NCBI GenBank assembly: GCA_910588285.1
Contig: CAJUQB010000054.1
Coordinates: 1 to 33,760, forward strand
Origin: an uncultured Lachnospiraceae bacterium
Lineage (GTDB): Bacteria; Bacillota; Clostridia; Lachnospirales; Lachnospiraceae
Direction of reading: 5' to 3'
Length of the DNA: 33,760 bases
The position numbers were made by a program, and so were the translations under genes. How positions within the stretch are numbered: the stretch's first letter is position 1; each line of letters opens with the position of its first letter. Shown here piece by piece: positions 24,368 to 31,954 of this stretch. The notes beneath the pieces are model-generated. The model was not told the origin of the DNA and searched no databases. It saw only the letters and a list, made by a program, of their open reading frames with translations.

Positions 24368-25396
24368 ATGAAGAAGACAGTAAAGGCAGGAGTGTTGGCA
24401 ATCGTTTTGTTTGGGCTTCTGGCAGTATCCGGTTATCATATTTGCCGGGAGTGGAAGGTCCTTGAAGGCTTCTCTTGGCAGACCGGGCTGCGGTATGATC
24501 ATGGGGCGCTGTCCGCAGAGCAGATCGACACATTTCAGAAGCAGGGGCAATCGGTAGAGCTTACGGCCTGGAAAAGGGAGGAGAACCAGACCATTTCCGG
24601 GGTCAGGGCGCACTGGCCGGGCCAGAGCCAAACCGCAGCCGTGCTTACGATATACGGGCCCATGGAGCTTGTAATCCCGGGCCCTGTGAAATACGGAGGG
24701 TACACCTTCCAAAAGGATGAGGAAGGATGTGTGATCAGTGCCGGCCTGGCACGGGAGCTGTTCGGTACGGACTGGGCGGTGGGAAATGTGGTCCGCAAGG
24801 GCAGCAGGGAGCTGGTGGTGCGCGGCGTGCTGGATCTGGAGGAGCCGGTGCTGGCCTGCTTCCAGACAGACCGGGAGGAGTCCATGCCCTGGGTGGAGAT
24901 CAGAGCCAGGGACCAAACCCCTGCCGCCTGGCCGGAACAGATCGCCGCAGGCCTGGGGCTCTTTGGGGAGGCATATAGATTCCAGGGAAGATTCTGGCGC
25001 TCTGTGGCAAGGCTTTTGATTTCGCTGCCCTTCTGGGCAGTTATTTTCGCTCTGGGCCATAGATTCCTGGGAGGGTGCAGGCAGAGAGGAACCCCCGGGC
25101 GGCTGCTTTTTGGGAGAATACTGATGCTTCTGGGGACTGCACTGGGAATTTACTGCAGTATTTCCCTTCCCCCTGATTTCCTTCCGTCCCGGTGGTCGGA
25201 TTTTGGATTCTGGGGCAGGAAGCTGCAGGAGCTTGCAGAGTGGATGCGGATAAGAAGGAATTTCCCGAAAATATACTGGGAGGGGGAGGTGCTGCGGTGT
25301 GTGGGAAGCATCGGTGGCCGGGTCCTGATGGTCCTGGCAGGCCTGGCTTTGGGAGAGAGGCTGTTTAAAAATGTGTGCAGGTGTGAAAATCCTTGA
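24368..25396 (+). CDS. MacB/FtsX-like permease, apparently orphan
   Basis: This 342-residue protein has an N-terminal membrane helix (about 5-22), an extracytoplasmic domain (about 25-210) and three further hydrophobic segments (about 215-236, 249-270, 312-330). That is the outline of a single-FtsX-unit MacB-type permease. I recognise the general type and not a named member. It starts 6 nt after the decayed adaptor and has a weak ribosome binding site (GAGAGG, about 10 nt upstream). No ABC ATPase gene follows; an unrelated signalling operon does. The frame is intact, so it is either a recent orphan or uses an ATPase encoded elsewhere. Confidence 0.6.
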   Translation: MKKTVKAGVLAIVLFGLLAVSGYHICREWKVLEGFSWQTGLRYDHGALSAEQIDTFQKQGQSVELTAWKREENQTISGVRAHWPGQSQTAAVLTIYGPMELVIPGPVKYGGYTFQKDEEGCVISAGLARELFGTDWAVGNVVRKGSRELVVRGVLDLEEPVLACFQTDREESMPWVEIRARDQTPAAWPEQIAAGLGLFGEAYRFQGRFWRSVARLLISLPFWAVIFALGHRFLGGCRQRGTPGRLLFGRILMLLGTALGIYCSISLPPDFLPSRWSDFGFWGRKLQELAEWMRIRRNFPKIYWEGEVLRCVGSIGGRVLMVLAGLALGERLFKNVCRCENP

Positions 25397-25402
25397 AAAC
25401 AG

Positions 25403-25431
25403 TTGCAGAACCGCAAATTTCATAGTAGAAT
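25403..25431 (+). promoter_or_regulatory. Candidate promoter of the HPt/HD-GYP operon
   Basis: TTGCAG (25403-25408) and TAGAAT (25426-25431) are separated by 17 nt, just after the permease stop and 45 nt upstream of the HPt start. Both hexamers are near consensus. Confidence 0.5.
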
Positions 25432-25476
25432 ATAAGACAGCAAATAAGTATTTCAACGAAAGGAATGGAAGACAAA

Positions 25477-25824
25477 ATGTCAATCAAGGATTTTTATGCG
25501 GCTGTGGGCGGCAGCTATGATGAGATCATGCGCCGTTTGCTCAGTGAGGAGCGAGTTGTGAAGTATTTGGGCAAATTCTGTAACGACAAATCCTATGAAT
25601 TAATGACAAAGGATATTGCGGAGGAGAAGTGGGAGGACGCATTTCGGGATGCCCACAATCTGAAAGGAATCAGTGTGAATCTTGGCCTGCAGAATCTGTT
25701 TGAGTCCAGTACAGAGCTGTGCGAGTCAATGCGGAACGGAAAGCCTGCTGTGGATATCCAGCCCATGTTTGACCGGGTGAAGCAGGATTATGAAACAGTT
25801 GTTGCGGCAATCGCGCAGTTGTAG
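25477..25824 (+). CDS. HPt (histidine phosphotransfer) domain protein
   Basis: This 115-residue, all-helical soluble protein carries the HPt motif AHNLKGISVNLGL with phosphoacceptor H60, filling nearly the whole protein. It would relay phosphate from a hybrid kinase to a receiver domain, probably that of the HD-GYP protein encoded 47 nt downstream. No kinase gene lies nearby, so the source is elsewhere. The ATG at 25477 has GGAAG 5 nt upstream; an in-frame ATG at 25465 sits directly against its only purine-rich site and is less likely. Confidence 0.88.
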   Translation: MSIKDFYAAVGGSYDEIMRRLLSEERVVKYLGKFCNDKSYELMTKDIAEEKWEDAFRDAHNLKGISVNLGLQNLFESSTELCESMRNGKPAVDIQPMFDRVKQDYETVVAAIAQL

Positions 25825-25871
25825 AAGCGGCGCGGGAAGAAGAGAGCGATAGGAGATAGAAGGAATAGAAT

Positions 25872-26939
25872 ATGCGCAATAAAGTAATGGTAGTGGACGA
25901 TATGCCCATCAATTGTGACATTCTGGAGGAGATTCTGGAGGATGAATATGATGTGATTACGGTGGGCGGCGGCAAGCTGGCCCTGGAGGTTCTCACGGAG
26001 CGGCATGAGGAGATCAGTGCGCTGCTTCTGGATCTTATGATGCCGGAGGTAGACGGCTTTGCGGTGCTGGAGTTTATGAAGAATCACGGGTGGATGGATA
26101 AGGTGCCCGTGATTATCATAAGCGGGGAGAATACGGTAGAGGCAGAGCGCAGATGCTTTGACATGGGAGTTTCCGATTTTATCCAGAAGCCCTTTGACAA
26201 TTCGCTGGTAAGGCGGAGGGTCAGCAATGTGGCAGAGCTGTTTTCCTATAAGAACCAGCTGGAGGAAAAGGTTGCGAAGCAGACAGAGATATTGAGAAAG
26301 CAGGCAGCCAAGCTCCAGAAGAGTAATACGGAGCTGATTGATATTTTGGCAACGGTTGTGGAGGGGCGGAACATGGAGAGCGGCCTTCACGTTAAGCGTG
26401 TGAAGGGCTTTACCAGGATCCTGGCTCTGCAGATGATGAAGGATTATCCGGAGTACCGTCTTACCCCGGCCATGGTGGAGGTGATTGCGGCAGCCAGCGC
26501 GCTTCATGACGTAGGGAAGATCGCCATACCGGACAATATTCTGTTAAAGCCCGGAAAGCTTACGGACGAGGAGTTTGCATGCATGAAGACCCATACCACC
26601 AGGGGAAGCGAGATCCTAAGCGATATCAAGGGTGTCTGGGATGAGAATTACAGCAAGATGAGCTACGAGATCTGCAGACATCACCATGAACGGTATGACG
26701 GCCGGGGCTATCCGGATGGCCTTGCAGGGGATGATATTCCTTTGTCTGCCCAGATTGTGGGTGTGGCGGATGTGTATGACGCCCTTGTGACGGAGCGGTG
26801 CTACAAGAAGCCCTTTACCACAGAGGAGGCCTTCCAAATGATTACCGGCGGCAAGTGCGGGACATTTTCGCCCAAGCTGATGGAAGCATTCACCAGGGCA
26901 AGGGCTGATTTTGAGGAATTGGCCAGGAGCAGAGAATAG
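25872..26939 (+). CDS. Response regulator with HD-GYP phosphodiesterase domain
   Basis: The 355-residue protein joins a receiver domain (1-120; acidic DD at 9-10, phosphoacceptor D54, S84, K106) through a coiled coil (about 125-155) to an HD-GYP domain (155-350). The HD pair is in HDVGKIAIPD (212-221) and the second motif is HHERYDGRGYP (271-281), matching HHExxDGxGYP, so the catalytic metal ligands look intact. The expected activity is hydrolysis of cyclic di-GMP or a related dinucleotide, controlled by phosphorylation of D54. HPt and sigma-like genes flank it in the same operon. Confidence 0.93.
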   Translation: MRNKVMVVDDMPINCDILEEILEDEYDVITVGGGKLALEVLTERHEEISALLLDLMMPEVDGFAVLEFMKNHGWMDKVPVIIISGENTVEAERRCFDMGVSDFIQKPFDNSLVRRRVSNVAELFSYKNQLEEKVAKQTEILRKQAAKLQKSNTELIDILATVVEGRNMESGLHVKRVKGFTRILALQMMKDYPEYRLTPAMVEVIAAASALHDVGKIAIPDNILLKPGKLTDEEFACMKTHTTRGSEILSDIKGVWDENYSKMSYEICRHHHERYDGRGYPDGLAGDDIPLSAQIVGVADVYDALVTERCYKKPFTTEEAFQMITGGKCGTFSPKLMEAFTRARADFEELARSRE

Positions 26940-26941
26940 CC

Positions 26942-27598
26942 ATGCTGGATCAGAACACATTTCGGGAAACACTGCATTTGGTGCAGCGTGTGGCCGCCTC
27001 TTCGGATCAGCCCATGAGCCGGGAGGAGGCCTTGTCCTATTTTCAGGATATGGAGCTGAGCCCGGAGCAGCAGGAGCTGGTGTATCGGTTCCTGCTGCAG
27101 GCGAAGGCGTCTGAGGATGATGCAAAGAAGATTTCCAAGCTGGAGCAGTCCCAGGAGCAGCGGCTGTACCAGCGGCTGCGGGCAGGGGATCAGGCTGTGA
27201 TCGGGGAGATTTCCCAGCAGTGGCTGCAGCGGATCGTAACCATGGCCAGAGAATATCAGAGGGATGGCTTCTATCTGGACGACCTGGTGCAGGAGGGCAA
27301 TCTGGCGCTCCTGACTGCCCTGCATGAGTTATTGGGATGCCAGGAAGAACAGGAGCTGGAGAAGCGGCTGGTGGAGGCTGTGATGGATGGCATTGAGCAG
27401 TATATGGGCCTGGAATCCGGAGCACAGCAGCAGGAGGAAACCATTCTTGCCAAGGTAACCCTGCTCCATGAGGCCAGAGAGCTTTTGAAGGCCCAGTCCG
27501 GGGAAGAGCCATCGGTGAAACAGCTTATGGATTATACAAGGCTTACCGTGCAGGAGATCAGCGATATTATGGATCTGATGGAGAAGGCCAACCGGTGA
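26942..27598 (+). CDS. Sigma-70-like protein lacking region 4
   Basis: This 218-residue protein starts 2 nt after the HD-GYP stop, with AGGAG as its ribosome binding site. Residues about 95-130 resemble sigma region 2.1-2.2 (MAREYQRDGFYLDDLVQEGNLALLTAL), the core RNA polymerase-binding surface. Residues about 168-215 resemble region 3 (LLHEARELL, VQEISDIMDLM). The -10-reading part of region 2 is poorly preserved, and there is no region 4 helix-turn-helix. The N-terminal 60 residues are unrelated to sigma factors. It cannot be a normal sigma factor; it might bind polymerase or an anti-sigma factor as a decoy or adaptor. No frameshift is visible, so the short form seems native. Confidence 0.65.
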   Translation: MLDQNTFRETLHLVQRVAASSDQPMSREEALSYFQDMELSPEQQELVYRFLLQAKASEDDAKKISKLEQSQEQRLYQRLRAGDQAVIGEISQQWLQRIVTMAREYQRDGFYLDDLVQEGNLALLTALHELLGCQEEQELEKRLVEAVMDGIEQYMGLESGAQQQEETILAKVTLLHEARELLKAQSGEEPSVKQLMDYTRLTVQEISDIMDLMEKANR

Positions 27599-27603
27599 TG
27601 CGG

Positions 27604-27677
27604 CTAGTACTACCTTGCGGAAATAACGATGAATATCAGGTGCTGAATTCACCGGAATTTCCGCAAGGTAGTACTAG
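27604..27677. repeat. Long perfect palindrome (two 21-bp arms, 32-nt loop)
   Basis: The arms at 27604-27624 and 27657-27677 are perfect inverted copies: the left begins CTAGTACTACC and the right ends GGTAGTACTAG. The 32-nt spacer has its own small GGTG/CACC stem. It begins 5 nt after the sigma-like gene stop. No T-run follows. It resembles a palindromic dispersed unit (REP- or MITE-like) or a long transcript-end hairpin. Confidence 0.85.
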
Positions 27678-27738
27678 GAACAATCACATGTGCTGCCGCG
27701 TTTGCCAGGCAGTTCATGATATAGACAGAGAATCAAAG

Positions 27739-27764
27739 GAATCCGGCTTTGCCGGATTCTTTTT
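27739..27764 (+). terminator. Intrinsic terminator just upstream of rsmF
   Basis: GAATCCGGC (27739-27747) and GCCGGATTC (27751-27759) form a perfect 9-bp stem with a TTT loop, followed by five T. It ends only 16 nt before the rsmF-like start codon. Either it ends the HPt operon and the methyltransferase promoter overlaps it, or it works as an attenuator in that gene's leader. Confidence 0.8.
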
Positions 27765-27780
27765 GGACAAGGAGAGAGGA

Positions 27781-29220
27781 ATGCTTCCGAAGGAATTTTT
27801 GGAGAGGATGGAGCAAATGCTGGGGGAGGAGTATCCGGCATTTTTGGAAAGCATAACAGGGGAGTCCAGCCATGCCCTGCGGGTAAATCCCGGAAAATGT
27901 CAGGGCCAGCGGCTAAAGGAGCTGGGCTGTTTTCACCTGGAGCCGGTGGAATGGAGCGAAAACGGCTATTATTACGGGGAGGAGGACAGGCCGGGCCGCC
28001 ATCCCTTCCATGCTGCCGGGGCATACTATATTCAGGATGCCAGCGCCCAGGCAGTGGCAGTGTACCTGGATCCCCGGCCGGGAGAGCGGGTGCTGGATCT
28101 GTGCGCAGCTCCGGGGGGGAAGAGTACACAGATCGGCGCAGCCATGAAGGGAGAGGGGATTCTTTTCTGCAATGAGATCCATCCGGCCAGGGCAAGGATC
28201 CTGTCGGAGAATGTGGAGCGGATGGGAATCCGGAACGCCCTTGTCACCAGCGAAGCCCCCCAGCGTCTGGCTGAGGCATTTCCGGAGTATTTTCACCGGA
28301 TCCTGGTGGATGCCCCCTGCTCCGGGGAGGGAATGTTCCGGAAGAACGGGGAGGCCATTGGAGAGTGGAGCCCTGAGAATGTGGATATGTGCGCAGGGCG
28401 CCAGGATGAGATTCTGGATGCTGCGACAGTGATGCTGCGCCCGGGAGGGCGTCTGGTGTATTCCACCTGCACCTTTGCACCAACGGAGAATGAGGGGACC
28501 GTGCAGAGGTTCCTGCTACGGCACCCAGAGTTTTGCCTGGTTTCCGTGAAGCAGTATCCGGGGATGGAGGCCGGACGGCCGGCATGGGCCGGCGGGAAAG
28601 CAGCACAGAGCCCGGAATCCCCTGTTCTGGAATCCTCTGGCTTGGAATGCACCCTTCGCCTGTGGCCCCATAAGCTCCGGGGAGAGGGCCATTTCCTGGC
28701 AGTGCTTCAGCGTGAAGAGGGGGCGGTGTCCGGCCGGGAGCCCAGGCTGCAGCAGGGATGGAAGGAAAAGGAATATGGGGATTATCAGAGCTTTGCGGCA
28801 GAGAATCTGACCAGGGAGGCAGCAGAGGAGCTGAAGGCCCGGGGCGGAGAGATTTTGATGTTCGGAGAGCAGATGTACCTTCTGCCCAAGGGCTGTCCTG
28901 CCCTTGGGGGGATTAAGGTGCTGCGTCCGGGGCTGCACCTGGGAACCAGGAAGAAGAACCGGTTTGAGCCGGCCCACGCCCTGGCTCTGGCATTGAGCCC
29001 CCAAATGGTGCAGCGGTCCGTGAGCCTTCCGGGAGATGCAGCCGAGCTTTTTGGCTACCTGGCAGGCCGCACTATAGAAGGGGAGCGGATACGCCAGGCC
29101 CTGGGCAAGACACCGGACAAGGGCTGGTATCTGATTGCTGCGGAGGGGATGAGCCTGGGATGGGGCAAGTATGCGGGAGGCATGATGAAGAACCATTATC
29201 CCAAGGGGCTTCGGTGGTAG
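27781..29220 (+). CDS. rsmF: RsmF/RsmB-family rRNA cytosine-C5 methyltransferase
   Basis: This 479-residue enzyme uses S-adenosylmethionine to methylate a cytosine in 16S rRNA; RsmF acts at C1407 in E. coli. The N-terminal part (1-100) is the usual NOL1/NOP2/sun lead-in. The SAM motif is DLCAAPGGKSTQ (106-117). DAPCSGEGMFRKN carries C180 and STCTFAPTENEG carries C230, the two cysteines for product release and nucleophilic attack. The C-terminal 190 residues form the RNA-binding extension found in RsmF and Firmicute homologues. The ATG at 27781 follows GGAGAGAGGA; the frame extends back to 27595 through the palindrome and terminator, but those codons are unlikely to be translated. It converges with the LysR gene, 2 nt apart. 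Confidence 0.9.
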   Translation: MLPKEFLERMEQMLGEEYPAFLESITGESSHALRVNPGKCQGQRLKELGCFHLEPVEWSENGYYYGEEDRPGRHPFHAAGAYYIQDASAQAVAVYLDPRPGERVLDLCAAPGGKSTQIGAAMKGEGILFCNEIHPARARILSENVERMGIRNALVTSEAPQRLAEAFPEYFHRILVDAPCSGEGMFRKNGEAIGEWSPENVDMCAGRQDEILDAATVMLRPGGRLVYSTCTFAPTENEGTVQRFLLRHPEFCLVSVKQYPGMEAGRPAWAGGKAAQSPESPVLESSGLECTLRLWPHKLRGEGHFLAVLQREEGAVSGREPRLQQGWKEKEYGDYQSFAAENLTREAAEELKARGGEILMFGEQMYLLPKGCPALGGIKVLRPGLHLGTRKKNRFEPAHALALALSPQMVQRSVSLPGDAAELFGYLAGRTIEGERIRQALGKTPDKGWYLIAAEGMSLGWGKYAGGMMKNHYPKGLRW

Positions 29221-29222
29221 CG

Positions 29223-30098
29223 TTAAAATACGGACTTCACCGCCTCCAGGAACTTCTCGGCAGCCCGGGAGAACACCTGGTAGCGTTTCCAGATAAGGTG
29301 CAGCTCATTATCCAGAGCCGGGCGCAGGGGAAGGAAGGCCAGGGAGCTGTGGCCGCTGGTATTGATCAGCTTGTCCAGCGTCAGGGCATAGCCCAGGCCC
29401 TCCTCCACCATAATGGAGGCATTGTAGATCAGATTGTAGTAGGCTGCTATATGAAGGGAGTCAAGGGGGCGCTTCAGCCAGTCGGTGATGCGGCTGTGCT
29501 GAGGAACCTGGCGGGACAAAAGCAGCGGGAGCTCCCAGAGGTCTTCTGCTTCCACATAGCCCTTTTGAGCCAGAGGCGCGTCCTTGCGCATTAAAATTCC
29601 CCAGGTATCTACCGTGGGGAAGGGGAGGGCTTCATATTTGCTGAGATTTAGCTGGCCCAGCACCACGCCGAAGTCCACAAGCCCCTTGTCCAGGGCGTAC
29701 AGCACATTTGCGGAATCCCCGCTGACAAAGGAATAGTGGATCTGGGGATATTGCTCCTGCAGCCGCAGGATGGCTTGCACCACATGACGTATGGCATCCG
29801 TTTCCCCGCAGCCAATGGCCACCTCGCCGGTGATAATCTCCTCTGACTGCATCAGGTCGTGCTGGGTGCGGTGTACCAGCTCCAGAATCTCCTCCGCCCG
29901 GTTGCGCAGATACATGCCGTCCTCGGTCAGCGTTACCTTCCGGCTGCCCCGAAGGAACAGCTGCTTGCCCAGCTCCTCCTCCAGATCCTTCAGCTGCCGG
30001 GACAGGGTGGGCTGTGTCAGATGCAGAAATTCCGCTGCCTTGGAGATGCTCTCCTCCCGGGCCACGGCCAGAAAATATTCCAGAACACGCAGTTCCAT
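29223..30098 (-). CDS. LysR-family transcriptional regulator
   Basis: This 291-residue regulator has an N-terminal winged helix-turn-helix (1-65) with AAEFLHLTQPTLSRQLKDLEEELG and a C-terminal substrate-binding domain (about 90-290). It is divergent from the amino-acid ABC operon starting at 30280, the classic layout for a LysR activator and its target. A cystine-type or sulfur-status signal is plausible given the target operon but is not shown by sequence. The start is the ATG at 30098, with AGGAGG about 6 nt upstream; an extension to 30182 has no ribosome binding site. Confidence 0.93.
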   Translation of the reverse strand: MELRVLEYFLAVAREESISKAAEFLHLTQPTLSRQLKDLEEELGKQLFLRGSRKVTLTEDGMYLRNRAEEILELVHRTQHDLMQSEEIITGEVAIGCGETDAIRHVVQAILRLQEQYPQIHYSFVSGDSANVLYALDKGLVDFGVVLGQLNLSKYEALPFPTVDTWGILMRKDAPLAQKGYVEAEDLWELPLLLSRQVPQHSRITDWLKRPLDSLHIAAYYNLIYNASIMVEEGLGYALTLDKLINTSGHSSLAFLPLRPALDNELHLIWKRYQVFSRAAEKFLEAVKSVF

Positions 30099-30155
30099 GA
30101 TCTTCCTCCTTTTTGGAATCTCAGTGATTTCTATACTATATAAATCCTCTTTATG

Positions 30156-30205
30156 ATAAAATATAATAGCCATGCCTGTCAAGCATAGAAAGTTATAAAA
30201 TATAA
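30156..30205. promoter_or_regulatory. Repeated AT-rich operator-like sites between LysR and its target
   Basis: ATAAAATATAA occurs twice, at 30156-30166 and 30195-30205, 39 bp apart start to start. The second lies within the palindrome TTATA-AAA-TATAA (30193-30205). Two spaced sites upstream of a divergent promoter fit LysR-type recognition and activation sites. AT-rich intergenic DNA produces such matches by chance, so this is tentative. Confidence 0.4.
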
Positions 30206-30209
30206 GTAT

Positions 30210-30238
30210 TTGCTATTTGAAGAGAACTGTCATATGAT
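30210..30238 (+). promoter_or_regulatory. Candidate promoter of the amino-acid ABC operon
   Basis: TTGCTA (30210-30215) and TATGAT (30233-30238) are 17 nt apart and lie directly downstream of the operator-like repeats, 41 nt before the GTG of the first gene. The imperfect -35 beside an upstream site fits LysR-type activation. Confidence 0.5.
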
Positions 30239-30279
30239 AGGTGAGGAACAAAACATAACAGGAAAAAGGGGAGAATATC

Positions 30280-30501
30280 GTGACAGAAGAACAATTGATC
30301 CAATGCCTGAAGGATGCGGGCTGCGATAAGAAAACCATTACATGCTGCTGCAGCTGCCTGTCCCAGGACGAGAAGCAGCGGCTGGAACAGCTGATTAAGA
30401 AGCATCGCTGTGAGCTGGTCTGTAAAATGCATGAGGACCAGAAAATGATTGACTGCCTGGATTACCTGATGTACCAGCTGAAAAAGGAAAGGAAGGGATA
30501 G
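30280..30501 (+). CDS. Small cysteine-rich protein, first gene of the amino-acid ABC operon
   Basis: This 73-residue soluble protein has nine cysteines, including a CCCSC cluster (22-26), and a helical C-terminal half ending QKMIDCLDYLMYQLKKERKG. The end resembles small conserved clostridial proteins of unknown function; the cysteine cluster seems to be an addition. Translation begins at GTG with a purine-rich AAAAAGGGGAG site about 5 nt upstream. It lies 2 nt before the permease gene and is clearly in the operon. With a cystine-like transporter downstream, a role in sulfur or redox sensing or metal binding can be imagined, but no function is established. Confidence 0.75.
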   Translation: MTEEQLIQCLKDAGCDKKTITCCCSCLSQDEKQRLEQLIKKHRCELVCKMHEDQKMIDCLDYLMYQLKKERKG

Positions 30502-30503
30502 AG

Positions 30504-31178
30504 ATGGATGAGAGAATCATTGGAATTATCGTAGATTCCTTCGGCAAAATCCTCCTTCCCGGCTTGACGATGACCATTCCGCTGACAGTGATTTCCTTTG
30601 CCATTGCCATGGTGATTGCCACTGCGGTGGCAATGGTGCAGTTTTCGAATATCCGGGTTCTAAAGCAGATCTGCAGGTTTTATATCTGGGTGATCCGCGG
30701 GACGCCGCTGCTGGTACAGCTGTATGTGGTATTCTTCGGGCTTCCCAGCGTTGGAATTGTCATCAATCCTTTTCCCTGTGCGGTTCTGGTGTTTGCCATC
30801 AATGAAGGGGCCTACTGTGCGGAGACCATGCGTTCGGCTCTGGAATCGGTGCCGGCCGGGCAGATGGAGGCCGGCTATTGCGTGGGAATGTCCTATCTGC
30901 AGATTATGCGGCGTATTGTACTGCCCCAGGCTCTGCGGACGGCATTTCCGCCATTGTCCAATTCTCTGATTGCCATGACCAAGGATACCTCCCTGGCAGC
31001 CAATATTACGGTGCTGGAGATGTTCATGGCCACCCAGCGGATTGTGGCAAGAACCTATGAGCCCCTGGTGCTCTACATAGAGGTGGGACTGATTTATCTG
31101 TTGTTCTGTACCGTGCTGACAAAGCTTCAGAGTATGGGGGAAAGGCGGCTGAATAAATATGGCAGACAGAAGGGATAA
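30504..31178 (+). CDS. Polar amino acid ABC permease (HisM/TcyB type)
   Basis: This 224-residue membrane permease of the polar amino acid family has about five hydrophobic segments. The family block IRGTPLLVQLYVVFFGLP lies at about 64-81, and the cytoplasmic EAA-like loop ESVPAGQMEAGYCVGMSYLQIMRRIVLPQA near 113-142. A single permease with no second one nearby implies a homodimeric channel, as in cystine (TcyB/YecS) and glutamine systems. It starts 2 nt after the small Cys-rich gene and ends 3 nt before the ATPase gene. Confidence 0.92.
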   Translation: MDERIIGIIVDSFGKILLPGLTMTIPLTVISFAIAMVIATAVAMVQFSNIRVLKQICRFYIWVIRGTPLLVQLYVVFFGLPSVGIVINPFPCAVLVFAINEGAYCAETMRSALESVPAGQMEAGYCVGMSYLQIMRRIVLPQALRTAFPPLSNSLIAMTKDTSLAANITVLEMFMATQRIVARTYEPLVLYIEVGLIYLLFCTVLTKLQSMGERRLNKYGRQKG

Positions 31179-31181
31179 GCA

Positions 31182-31907
31182 ATGTTAGAAATTCAAAATA
31201 TCAGAAAATCATTCGGAGGCACGGAGGTTTTAAAGGGCGTGAGCCTCAAGGTGGAAAAGGGGGACGTGGTGGCGATTTTAGGACCCAGCGGCTCCGGCAA
31301 GACTACGCTGCTGCGCTGCATCAATTTCCTGGAGCAGGCGGACAGCGGCGCCTTTTTGTTTGACGGGCAGCAATTTTCCTACGACAGGATCACGAAAAAG
31401 GAGATTGCCGCACTGCGGAAAAAGACGGCCTTCGTATTTCAGAATTACAACTTGTTCCAGAATAAGACAGCGCTGCAGAATGTGACGGAGGGACTTGTCA
31501 TTGGCCGGAGGATGCCAAAGGGCCAGGCCGCGGAAATTGGCAGGCGGATGCTGGATAAGGTGGGGATGTCAGAGCGGTATGACTATTATCCCAGCCAGCT
31601 TTCCGGCGGGCAGCAGCAGCGTGTGGCAATTGCCAGGGCCCTGGCCGCGGACCCGGAGATCATTTATTTTGATGAGCCTACCTCCGCATTGGATCCGGAG
31701 CTGATCGGCGAGGTGCTGGAGGTGATGCGCCAGCTGGCCCGGGAGGGAATGACCATGCTGGTGGTGACTCATGAAATGGATTTTGCCCGGGAGGTGTCTT
31801 CCCAGGTGATTTTTATGGAGGACGGGGCCGTGGTGGAGACAGGCAGCGCCCGAGAGTTTTTTGAGAATCCCAAGGAGGAGCGTACCAGAGCGTTTCTTCG
31901 GATGTAA
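31182..31907 (+). CDS. Polar amino acid ABC ATPase (GlnQ/TcyC type)
   Basis: The 241-residue ATPase energises the import system. Walker A is GPSGSGKTT (about 35-43). The Q-loop segment is AFVFQNYNLFQNKTALQNV, the signature LSGGQQQRVAIARAL, Walker B IIYFDEPTSALDPE, and the H-loop VVTHEM. The sequence after Walker B and the length are typical of GlnQ-like ATPases. It sits between the permease and the binding protein with only 3 nt to the former. Confidence 0.96.
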   Translation: MLEIQNIRKSFGGTEVLKGVSLKVEKGDVVAILGPSGSGKTTLLRCINFLEQADSGAFLFDGQQFSYDRITKKEIAALRKKTAFVFQNYNLFQNKTALQNVTEGLVIGRRMPKGQAAEIGRRMLDKVGMSERYDYYPSQLSGGQQQRVAIARALAADPEIIYFDEPTSALDPELIGEVLEVMRQLAREGMTMLVVTHEMDFAREVSSQVIFMEDGAVVETGSAREFFENPKEERTRAFLRM

Positions 31908-31954
31908 TAGCAGGAAGAGATATATGGAAAGAGTAAAAAGAGGAGATGTGTGAA

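Noticed and set aside
23702..25483. 593-codon open frame on the minus strand
   Set aside because: It is antisense to the adaptor remnant and permease, is very Pro/Leu/Cys-rich in shadow-frame fashion, has no domain, and its end is an out-of-frame copy of the kinase remnant.
27595..27780. In-frame N-terminal extension of the rRNA methyltransferase
   Set aside because: The 62 extra codons translate the palindrome and the terminator, are not family-like, and the ATG at 27781 has its own strong ribosome binding site.
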